NCBI GenBank assembly: GCA_028712915.1
Contig: JAQTPJ010000031.1
Coordinates: 1-8,050 of the forward strand
DNA length: 8,050 nucleotides
Origin: Candidatus Omnitrophota bacterium
Lineage (GTDB): Bacteria; Omnitrophota; Gorgyraeia; Velamenicoccales; JABMQK01
Reading direction: 5' to 3'
In this document: positions 1-5,678 of the stretch, piece after piece
How positions within the stretch are numbered: the first letter of the stretch is position 1
Layout of the letters: each line of letters begins with the position of its first letter
Program-made: the position numbers and the translations under genes
Notes under the pieces: generated by a model
What the model was told of the DNA's origin: nothing
Database searches by the model: none
What the model saw: the letters and a program-made list of their open reading frames with translations, nothing else

Positions 1-111
1 CCTGGCGCTCATGGAAAAATGCGAAGCAGAACCGCCGAGCATCTCTTTCCTTGAGCCGGAAGGCGTCTTTACCGTATCTAAAGCGACTGTGCCTAAAACA
101 ATTATGCTCAT
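1..111 (-). CDS. PfkB-family sugar/nucleoside kinase, N-terminal fragment (runs off left edge)
   Basis: Only the first 37 codons are in the window and the frame is open to base 1. The translation starts MSIIVLGTVALDTV and continues with a LGGSASHFSMSAR segment. This matches the N-terminus of PfkB/ribokinase-family kinases: a first beta strand ending in a G-x-x-x-x-D turn, then a Gly-Gly-Ser/Ala motif that lines the sugar site. Family members phosphorylate sugars or nucleosides such as ribose, fructose or adenosine with ATP in the cytoplasm; the substrate cannot be assigned from this fragment. The ATG overlaps the TGA of the upstream CxxC-protein gene in an ATGA arrangement, and there is only a weak ribosome-binding site, so translation is probably coupled to that gene. 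The start is well fixed by this overlap and by the family's usual N-terminus. Confidence 0.72.
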   Translation of the reverse strand, partial: MSIIVLGTVALDTVKTPSGSRKEMLGGSASHFSMSAR

Positions 112-425
112 ATTTCCGCTTTCTTTACCAGCGTCCTGTAATAATCTACACAGTGATGACAGGTGTCTTTATCTTGTTTCCATTCCGGATGGTCGCGCCT
201 TATCAGCTCCAGAAAATATTCTTCCGCTTTTACGTGCATAAGCGCCGCGGATTCGTCAACTTCCCTGCCGCATATCTGGCAGAGGTATTTTCCGCTAATA
301 TCTTTTGGCTCGCATTTATTGCATAGGCCCAAGAATTTGTCCGAAGGCCTTAACTTTACCACTTTTTTTAATACCTTGCCCAACACACCGGAAAGCGGAG
401 CCTTGCACTTTTTACACCTTTTCAT
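108..425 (-). CDS. Small protein with four CxxC pairs (two predicted zinc sites)
   Basis: This is a 105-residue protein of unknown function. It has four CxxC pairs: Cys4/Cys7, Cys35/Cys38, Cys49/Cys52 and Cys89/Cys92. The spacing suggests two treble-clef or ribbon-like zinc sites, the first made by pairs 1 and 2, the second by pairs 3 and 4. The first half is rich in lysine (residues 1-30), which would suit RNA or DNA contact, but no named family was recognised. There is no signal peptide or membrane segment, so it should be cytoplasmic. The ATG has a strong AGGAGG site 5 bases upstream. It is the middle gene of a minus-strand operon, 28 bases after the cupin gene, and overlaps the PfkB-type kinase start by 4 bases. 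The conserved cysteine pattern, ribosome-binding site and tight packing support a real gene over the plus-strand reading frames at the same place. Confidence 0.8.
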   Translation of the reverse strand: MKRCKKCKAPLSGVLGKVLKKVVKLRPSDKFLGLCNKCEPKDISGKYLCQICGREVDESAALMHVKAEEYFLELIRRDHPEWKQDKDTCHHCVDYYRTLVKKAEI

Positions 426-453
426 TCCTGCCTCCTGTAATATAAACTTATTT

Positions 454-723
454 TTATTTAAATATGTAGACTTTTTTAATCGTTTTAATCACATTCCAGG
501 TGCATTTTAAACCTTTAGGAAAGTGCACGAGGTCGCCTTTTTTTATTTCCGTTTCTCCGTCGCTGGTCTTTACCTTAACCTTTCCTTCTAATACATAAGC
601 GCTCTCGTCGCAATCATACTCCCAGTCAAAAACAGAAGGCTCGCACTCCCAAGGGCTCCATTTTTCCACGTTTAATTCTTTCAGCCTTTGCTCGGTAGGT
701 TTTTCTATCCTGATTTTAGGCAC
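454..723 (-). CDS. Small cupin-domain protein (Cupin_3 / DUF861-like)
   Basis: This 89-residue protein is essentially one cupin barrel. The segment WSPWECEPSVFDWEYD (about residues 22-37) followed by ESAYVLEGKVKV (40-51) and KKGDLVHFPKGLKCTW (61-76) is the typical pattern of the Cupin_3/DUF861 family. That family also holds EutQ-like and ureidoglycine aminohydrolase-like domains; single-domain members of this length are mostly uncharacterised. No reaction can be assigned. The start codon is GTG, with a GGAG site about 6 bases upstream, and the translation begins exactly where family members do. It is the first gene of the minus-strand operon running on to the CxxC protein and the PfkB-type kinase, and has its own predicted promoter at 769-797. 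Confidence 0.82.
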   Translation of the reverse strand: MPKIRIEKPTEQRLKELNVEKWSPWECEPSVFDWEYDCDESAYVLEGKVKVKTSDGETEIKKGDLVHFPKGLKCTWNVIKTIKKVYIFK

Positions 724-768
724 TGTATACTCCGTATTTTAATCGAAATGGTTTTGGCAAGTGGTAAT

Positions 769-797
769 ATTATAATCGTATGGCACAGTATAGACAA
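769..797 (-). promoter_or_regulatory. Predicted sigma70 promoter of the cupin operon
   Basis: On the minus strand, TTGTCT (792-797) lies 17 bases from a perfect TATAAT (769-774). Transcription would start near 762, giving a leader of about 39 nt before the GTG of the cupin gene. It is back-to-back with the riboswitch promoter: the two -35 boxes are separated by 23 bases (798-820). Confidence 0.62.
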
Positions 798-820
798 GCA
801 TTTTTATTCCTCATGCTACC

Positions 821-849
821 TTGAAAACTGCTTGATTTTATTGTATACT
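821..849 (+). promoter_or_regulatory. Predicted sigma70 promoter of the riboswitch RNA
   Basis: TTGAAA (821-826), a 17-base spacer and TATACT (844-849) form a near-consensus promoter. The expected start of transcription is about 856-858, only a few bases before the riboswitch aptamer. This placement is strong support for the aptamer forming the very 5' end of its own transcript rather than lying inside a longer mRNA. Confidence 0.7.
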
Positions 850-855
850 TTTAGT

Positions 856-992
856 AGCCCGAAAAGGCAAACCCCGGGAAACCAGGGGACGCAAAGCCAA
901 CAGGCCTAAATCACTTGTAACTCCTTGTAGACGCTGAGCTTACAAGGACAAAAAATTGGACTGCAAGTGTTATGGCGGCTGGGTTGCCGAAG
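856..992 (+). promoter_or_regulatory. Cyclic-di-GMP class I (GEMM-I) riboswitch aptamer
   Basis: The conserved GEMM-I core is intact. It reads GGCAAACC (866-873), a P2 stem capped by a GAAA tetraloop (878-881), GGACGCAAAGCC (887-898), a receptor strand CCTAAA (905-910), the second receptor strand TATGG (971-975), and GGCTGGGTTGCCGA (977-990). The two receptor strands resemble the classical 11-nt GAAA tetraloop receptor, so the P2-P3 docking seen in known structures should form. By alignment to the Vibrio Vc2 aptamer, the ligand-contact bases are G867 (G20), A894 (A47) and C987 (C92). Keeping G at the position 20 equivalent points to c-di-GMP rather than the cGAMP-type variants that carry A. 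P3 is closed by CACTTG (912-917) with CAAGTG (964-969) and carries a long extra hairpin. The downstream sequence is a terminator, not a gene. Confidence 0.92.
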
Positions 993-1061
993 GATAAGTG
1001 AGAAAAACTTTTCGAGGCTGCTCAACAGCCCCGGATCCTCTGTGGTCCGGGGTATTTTTTT
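857..1061 (+). ncRNA. Predicted free-standing ~205-nt RNA carrying the c-di-GMP aptamer
   Basis: A promoter predicted to start near 857, a complete GEMM-I aptamer and an intrinsic terminator ending near 1061 define a closed transcription unit. No open reading frame with a ribosome-binding site lies inside it. The next gene downstream (1070-1402) is on the opposite strand, and the next plus-strand gene begins at 2988 behind its own promoter. The 5' end (856-866) is complementary over 11 base pairs to 1008-1019, with one bulged A, so the whole aptamer would be enclosed in a helix. Calling it a functional small RNA is inference; a riboswitch whose target gene was lost or that controls antisense read-through is also possible. 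Confidence 0.45.
1029..1061 (+). terminator. Intrinsic terminator after the riboswitch
   Basis: CCCCGGA (1029-1035) pairs perfectly with TCCGGGG (1046-1052), and the stem is followed by TA and a run of seven T (1055-1061). The lower stem touches a small hairpin just upstream, GGCTG (1016-1020) with CAGCC (1026-1030), which shares bases 1029-1030. On the minus strand the same hairpins end the zinc-ribbon gene, but no T run follows directly, so termination in that direction would be weaker. Confidence 0.85.
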
Positions 1062-1069
1062 GGATTGCG

Positions 1070-1402
1070 CTACTGTGGTATCTGGGATTGCTGCGGCTTC
1101 AATAACTCCTTAAACTTCTCCATTATCTCCTCATAAGACTGCGGGAGCTGGTAAGTTACGCCTTCCTGGCTTAAAGATTCCTTCATCTTCTCGGATAATA
1201 CGGAATATACTTTGGGGAGTATGAATTTCGCGGAGATAAAACCGATAATCAGCGTCATAATAATAAAAATTATGATATTCATAAGCAGGCCGTAGATTAA
1301 TTTGCTAAAAAATCCTTTTTTACCGGCGATAAACTCGCCACAGAAACGGCATTTAATAGCGCCATCTTGAATTTCTTCAGCGCAACAAGGGCATTTTTTC
1401 AT
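1070..1402 (-). CDS. Small zinc-ribbon membrane protein
   Basis: This 110-residue protein has an N-terminal zinc ribbon, KCPCCAEEI and KCRFCGEFI, with Cys4/Cys7 and Cys18/Cys21 as the likely ligands (Cys6 is extra). A hydrophobic stretch at about residues 34-57 is a clear single transmembrane segment. A charged, helical, glutamine-rich tail (about 60-110) follows. The order ribbon, membrane helix, short soluble tail is common in uncharacterised bacterial proteins; no specific function is known to me. With no signal peptide the ribbon is probably cytoplasmic, but topology is inferred. The ATG has a GGAGAG site just upstream. It starts 26 bases after the stop of the beta-CASP ribonuclease and is very probably co-transcribed with it. 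Its stop is 9 bases from the T run of the convergent riboswitch terminator. Confidence 0.82.
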   Translation of the reverse strand: MKKCPCCAEEIQDGAIKCRFCGEFIAGKKGFFSKLIYGLLMNIIIFIIMTLIIGFISAKFILPKVYSVLSEKMKESLSQEGVTYQLPQSYEEIMEKFKELLKPQQSQIPQ

Positions 1403-1428
1403 TTTCTCTCCATAAGCCTCGTCCTCAT

Positions 1429-2832
1429 TTAATCCAAAACAATTTCTTCGTCTTTATCCGGAAGGCGAGACTTTATGCCTGCCTCGGATAACATATCATG
1501 TAAATTTTTTGATTGAGCTTCATCGCCGTGGACGACAAACACTTTTTTTATGGGCATACAGGATTTGGCATATCCCAGCAGCTCATTTTTATCGGCGTGC
1601 CCGGACAAGGCGTTAATCACAACCACTTCCGCGTTCAATTCATATTCCACGCCGTATATGCTTACATAGCGCTGCTTCTCCACTATCTTCCTGCCTAATG
1701 TATTCTCCGCCATGTAACCCACAACCACAACAGTATTTTTTGACTCGGAAATATTATTCTTTAAATGGTGCTGGACTCTTCCCGCTTCGCACATCCCCGA
1801 ACCGGCAATAATAATCATGGGGCGCTTATCGTTATTTAAAGCCTTGGAATCCCTTATGCCGGCGACATAAGTAAGATTAACAAAATCAAACGGCCCTTCC
1901 TTTTTACTCTTCATCTCAACGCGCACCTTCTCGTTGAGATATCCGTAGTGAGTGCGGAATACATCCGTAATGCCGGTTGCTAACGGGCTATCCAGATAAA
2001 TAGGTATAGCTGGGATTTGTTTTTCCTTTATCAAGTCATTTAGAAAATATATGACTTCCTGCGACCTCTCCAATGCAAAGGAAGGAATTATTAATTTGCC
2101 CCTGCGCTCTATTGTCCTATTGATAGCGTCCTTTAACTTGATTTTTGCTTCTTCAATAGGGCTGTGGACCCTGCCTCCGTAGGTACTTTCCAAAATCAGA
2201 TAGTCCATGCCTTCCACGATGGTCGGCTCATTCAATAAAGGCAGTCCCTGCCGGCCTAAATCCACGGCATAACCTATGCGCATGGTATTTGAGCTTCCGT
2301 TTAACCTTATATCCAAAACAATAATGGAAGACCCGAGGATATGAGAAGAATCATAAAATGTGCAGGTAATATCTTTAGTTGCCTTGAGCCTCTGACGGTA
2401 AGATACGCCGCGGAATTTACGCAGGCTCCTGCGCCCCTCCTTTTCGGTGTATAGCGGCTTGCGCAACGGCTTGCCCAGGCGCCTGTTAATCTTATTAACA
2501 TAACGGGTATCTTCCTCTTGAACCTTGCCGCTATCCGCCAACATAAGGCTGCATAAATCTTTTGTAGCAGTAGTAGTATAAATCTTACAGGAAAGCCCCC
2601 TCTTCAATAGGCTAGGGATGTTGCCGCAGTGGTCTATGTGCGCGTGCGATAAAAAAACGGCGTTTAATTTACGGGGGTTATAATTAAAAGTGGAGTTACG
2701 TTGATAGAATTCATCTCTATGTCCATAGAATAATCCGCAATCCAGTAATATATTGGAGAAACGGGTAGAGATGAGGTGGCTTGAGCCTGTGACTGTCCTT
2801 ACACCACCTAAGAATTTAATTTTAATGGACAT
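1429..2832 (-). CDS. Beta-CASP metallo-beta-lactamase ribonuclease
   Basis: This 467-residue protein is a full-length member of the beta-CASP branch of the metallo-beta-lactamase fold, the group of the CPSF73-like and bacterial TTHA0252-like RNases. Visible motifs are HAHIDH (63-68, two-zinc centre), SSHILGS (His164), AVDLGR (Asp191), ESTYGG (Glu215, motif A), SGMCEAGR (345-352), SGHAD (His412, motif B) and VVHGDE (His435, motif C). Family members cut or degrade RNA in the cytoplasm using two zinc ions. All expected metal ligands are present, so it should be active; the substrate is unknown. The usual Gly-Asp before LGR is Val-Asp here, and motif C has HGD rather than HGE, both conservative. 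An in-frame TAA directly precedes the ATG, which fixes the start, but there is no clear ribosome-binding site. It leads an operon with the zinc-ribbon membrane protein. Confidence 0.92.
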   Translation of the reverse strand: MSIKIKFLGGVRTVTGSSHLISTRFSNILLDCGLFYGHRDEFYQRNSTFNYNPRKLNAVFLSHAHIDHCGNIPSLLKRGLSCKIYTTTATKDLCSLMLADSGKVQEEDTRYVNKINRRLGKPLRKPLYTEKEGRRSLRKFRGVSYRQRLKATKDITCTFYDSSHILGSSIIVLDIRLNGSSNTMRIGYAVDLGRQGLPLLNEPTIVEGMDYLILESTYGGRVHSPIEEAKIKLKDAINRTIERRGKLIIPSFALERSQEVIYFLNDLIKEKQIPAIPIYLDSPLATGITDVFRTHYGYLNEKVRVEMKSKKEGPFDFVNLTYVAGIRDSKALNNDKRPMIIIAGSGMCEAGRVQHHLKNNISESKNTVVVVGYMAENTLGRKIVEKQRYVSIYGVEYELNAEVVVINALSGHADKNELLGYAKSCMPIKKVFVVHGDEAQSKNLHDMLSEAGIKSRLPDKDEEIVLD

Positions 2833-2866
2833 TTATGGGTAGCGGTATTTTACGTTTATACTTATC

Positions 2867-2895
2867 TTTATAAGTCAATAAACGCGATACGTCAA
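2867..2895 (-). promoter_or_regulatory. Predicted sigma70 promoter of the beta-CASP operon
   Basis: On the minus strand, TTGACG (2890-2895) is 17 bases from TATAAA (2867-2872). The start of transcription would be near 2860, giving a short leader of about 28 nt before the ATG at 2832. It is divergent from the phosphorylase promoter at 2931-2959, with 35 bases between the two -35 boxes. Confidence 0.62.
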
Positions 2896-2930
2896 TATAA
2901 ATTTGAAGGGAAATAGCGGTTATAAAACAC

Positions 2931-2959
2931 TTGTAAGAATAAACAATATAGTTTATACT
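2931..2959 (+). promoter_or_regulatory. Predicted sigma70 promoter of the GH94 phosphorylase gene
   Basis: TTGTAA (2931-2936), 17 bases, then TATACT (2954-2959). Transcription would start near 2966, only about 22 nt before the ATG at 2988. The short leader contains no recognisable ribosome-binding site. Confidence 0.6.
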
Positions 2960-2987
2960 GTTGCTTAAATAAATCACACCTAAAATC

Positions 2988-5678
2988 ATGCCCACAAAGA
3001 ACAAATCATTCTGGAAATTTACCGATAATTGCGGCACATTCATTGCGCCTGAACCGCAAAAAACATCCTACCTCTACTTCCCTCTGGCTAACGAAGCCGA
3101 GATGATGTCTTCGATTACGCCGCAGCTCAAGGGAGACATAAAAACAGACAATAATTCTTTTCTGATGATGCCTCTTTCCAGGGTAGACCTCGCCGACACT
3201 GCTTCGGCGAGAAATTTCTGGCTATACCTAAACAAAAAAAACAAAGCCTGGCCTCTATCCGGATGCTGCGAAAGCAATCTTGGCGATAAAGTAAATCTTG
3301 AAGCCGGGCTCTTATACCACGCAATCACCAGAAAAAACAAAAAATTAGGCATAGAGGCTCAAATAACCAATTTCGTCCCGGTATCTTCGCAACACGTTGA
3401 ATTGATGTTAATCAAAGTAACGAACATATCGCATTCACCATCGAACATAACCCCAACCTCGGCAATCCCTCTATTCTGCCGCTCTGCTGACAACCTAAGG
3501 GACCACCGCCACGTAACTTCTTTGCTGCACCGTATAAAACAGGATAAATACGGAATAACAGTAAAACCTATAATGTCGTTTGACGAACGCGGCCATAAAA
3601 TCAATCGGACTTCATATTATGTATTCGGTATTGATGATAAGGGCAACCCCCCTATAGGAACTTTTCCTACGCAGGAATCATTTGTCGGCGAAGGTTCAAA
3701 CCTGAACAGACCTTTGGCTGTAATCAATAACCTAACCGCGCCAAAATTATCTCTACAGGAACTCTCAGGAAAAGAAGCAATGGGAGCGCTGCGCTTTAAA
3801 ACAATCACTCTTAAAAACGGGCAATCCGCTTATTTTGCCATTATATTAGGTATCTGTGGCGCAGGGGGAAATGTTTCTAAAACATTCAAAAAATTCAATA
3901 CGGTGGCAAAAGCAAAATCCGCCTTGGAAGAAAGCAAGTTATTCTGGAAAGATAAAACCGATAGCCTGTGTTTTGAAACCCAAGACTCAACCTACGACAA
4001 CTGGCTGCGCTGGGTAAGGCTGCAGCCGATACTCAGAAAAATATACGGCTGCTCATTCCTTCCTGATTTCGACTACGGACACGGCGGAAAAGGCTGGCGT
4101 GACCTCTGGCAGGATTGCCTGTCTATAATCCTGACTAATCCGCAGAATATACGCCGCGCTATGTGTTCTAATTTTTCCGGCGTGCGCATCGACGGCTCTA
4201 ATGCCACTATCGTAACGAAAAAACCCGGCTGTTTTATCGCTGACAGGAATAAAATCTCGCGCGTCTGGATGGATCACGGCTTGTGGCCGCTGTTCACGCT
4301 AAATTTATATATTAACCAAACCGCAGATATAAGTATCTTATTGGAAAAAGCACTGTATTTCAAAGACGCGCAAATTATGCGCTCTAAAGAAATAGACGAT
4401 AGCTGGGACGGCTCGCCTTGTTTAAGAACCAGGCAGAACAAAATCTACAAAGGCACTGTTTTAGAACACACCTTAATCCAACACTTGGTACAATTTCTTA
4501 ATGTAGGGCCAAAAAACTTCATACGCTTAGAGAACGCCGACTGGAACGACGGCCTGGATATGGCTTTTCAGAAAGGCGAAAGCGTGGCGTTTAGCGCATT
4601 TTACGCCTATAACCTCGCGGAAATCGCCAGCCTGTTGGAAAAATTAAAACGCATAAAGAACGTAAAAGATATTTTAATCTTAAAAGAAGCTTCTTTGTTG
4701 CTTAAACACGTAAATTATAATTCAGCCCGGGATAAAAATAAACTTTTAAACAAATATCTTAGCTGTGTAAAACACAGTGTCTGCGGAAAGGCTGTCAGAA
4801 TTGACATAGATACCCTGGTAAAAGATTTAAGGCAAAAGTCTCAATGGATGCTGCAGCATATTTCCAAGAACGAATGGATTAATATAAACAAAAACAGCGG
4901 ATTATTTAACGGCTACTATGACAATAAATCAAAACGCCTGGAAGGAAAATACGGCGGGATTACAAGAATGACTCTTACCGGGCAGGTTTTCGCGATATTA
5001 AGCGGGGCTGCTTCGGATAAACAGGTTAGAAAAATATACAAAGCCGCAAAAACATACCTGCAGGACAAAAAATTAAAGGGCTTTAGGCTAAATACCGACT
5101 TTAAAGAACCTCAACCCAACATAGGCAGGGCATTTTCCTTCTCGTATGGCGACAAAGAAAACGGCGCGATTTTCTCGCATATGTGCGTTATGTTTTCTTA
5201 TGCGCTTTATAAACGCGGTTTTGCCAAAGAAGGATTCGAAGTCTTAAATTCGCTTTATGAATTAGCCGCCAACAGTTCGATAAGTAAAATTTACCCTAAT
5301 CTTCCGGAATACTTCAATCTTGACGGCCGCGGAATGTACTCCTATCTCACAGGCTCGGCGAGCTGGTATATAATGACAGTTCTTACGCAGGCATTCGGCA
5401 TAAAGGGCGAAAGCGGTAACCTCGTAATAGCTCCGAAGCTGGTAAAAGAACAATTCCGCGCGTCTTCACGCATATCCGCGCAGCTAAACTTTGCCGGCAA
5501 AAACATTAAAGTTACCTATTCAAATCCCCGCGGAAAAAGTTATCCTGATTATATTATTAAACAAGTTAAAGCGGATATCCCCTGCCAGAAAATTTCCGAT
5601 AAGGAAATCTCCATCCGGAGAAAATCCATACTCTCTCACCCTTCAAATAAAATAAATATTAATCTTGTCCTGGGCTAA
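2988..5678 (+). CDS. GH94-type glycoside phosphorylase
   Basis: This 896-residue protein resembles inverting glycoside phosphorylases of GH94 (clan GH-Q), which use phosphate to split beta-linked di- or oligosaccharides into a sugar 1-phosphate and a shortened sugar. The N-terminal beta-sandwich shows SYLYFPLANEAEMMSSITP (27-45) and DIKT (50-53). The (alpha/alpha)6 barrel carries DYGHGGKGWRDLWQD (362-376) and the catalytic-loop motif ADWNDGLD (517-524), in which Asp518 or Asp521 is the expected general acid. The C-terminal half has KENGAIFSH, YPNLPEYFN and LTGSASWYI, all typical. The GKGWRDLWQD form looks closer to the oligoglucan-type branch than to classical cellobiose phosphorylase, but substrate cannot be set from sequence reading. 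There is no signal peptide, so it acts in the cytoplasm. In-frame TAA upstream fixes the ATG; no ribosome-binding site is visible. Its 3' end overlaps the convergent lipoprotein gene by 20 bases. Confidence 0.9.
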   Translation: MPTKNKSFWKFTDNCGTFIAPEPQKTSYLYFPLANEAEMMSSITPQLKGDIKTDNNSFLMMPLSRVDLADTASARNFWLYLNKKNKAWPLSGCCESNLGDKVNLEAGLLYHAITRKNKKLGIEAQITNFVPVSSQHVELMLIKVTNISHSPSNITPTSAIPLFCRSADNLRDHRHVTSLLHRIKQDKYGITVKPIMSFDERGHKINRTSYYVFGIDDKGNPPIGTFPTQESFVGEGSNLNRPLAVINNLTAPKLSLQELSGKEAMGALRFKTITLKNGQSAYFAIILGICGAGGNVSKTFKKFNTVAKAKSALEESKLFWKDKTDSLCFETQDSTYDNWLRWVRLQPILRKIYGCSFLPDFDYGHGGKGWRDLWQDCLSIILTNPQNIRRAMCSNFSGVRIDGSNATIVTKKPGCFIADRNKISRVWMDHGLWPLFTLNLYINQTADISILLEKALYFKDAQIMRSKEIDDSWDGSPCLRTRQNKIYKGTVLEHTLIQHLVQFLNVGPKNFIRLENADWNDGLDMAFQKGESVAFSAFYAYNLAEIASLLEKLKRIKNVKDILILKEASLLLKHVNYNSARDKNKLLNKYLSCVKHSVCGKAVRIDIDTLVKDLRQKSQWMLQHISKNEWININKNSGLFNGYYDNKSKRLEGKYGGITRMTLTGQVFAILSGAASDKQVRKIYKAAKTYLQDKKLKGFRLNTDFKEPQPNIGRAFSFSYGDKENGAIFSHMCVMFSYALYKRGFAKEGFEVLNSLYELAANSSISKIYPNLPEYFNLDGRGMYSYLTGSASWYIMTVLTQAFGIKGESGNLVIAPKLVKEQFRASSRISAQLNFAGKNIKVTYSNPRGKSYPDYIIKQVKADIPCQKISDKEISIRRKSILSHPSNKININLVLG

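Noticed and set aside
163..510. Plus-strand 115-residue reading frame at the left end
   Set aside because: It is the shadow of the minus-strand four-CxxC gene, which has a strong ribosome-binding site and a clear cysteine pattern.
688..909. Plus-strand 73-residue reading frame across the divergent promoters and aptamer
   Set aside because: It overlaps the start of the cupin gene, both promoters and the aptamer core, and its translation has no recognisable features.
866..990. cGAMP-type (GEMM-Ib) rather than c-di-GMP specificity
   Set aside because: The position equivalent to Vc2 G20 is G (867), whereas cGAMP-selective variants carry A there; in vitro binding would be needed to exclude mixed specificity.
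972..1001. Short reading frame MAAGLPKDK inside the riboswitch as a peptide gene
   Set aside because: It is only 9 codons, lies in the conserved aptamer 3' strand, and has no ribosome-binding site.
2822..3043. Minus-strand 73-residue reading frame before the ribonuclease gene
   Set aside because: It crosses both divergent promoters and the well-supported phosphorylase N-terminus, and looks like an AT-rich chance frame.
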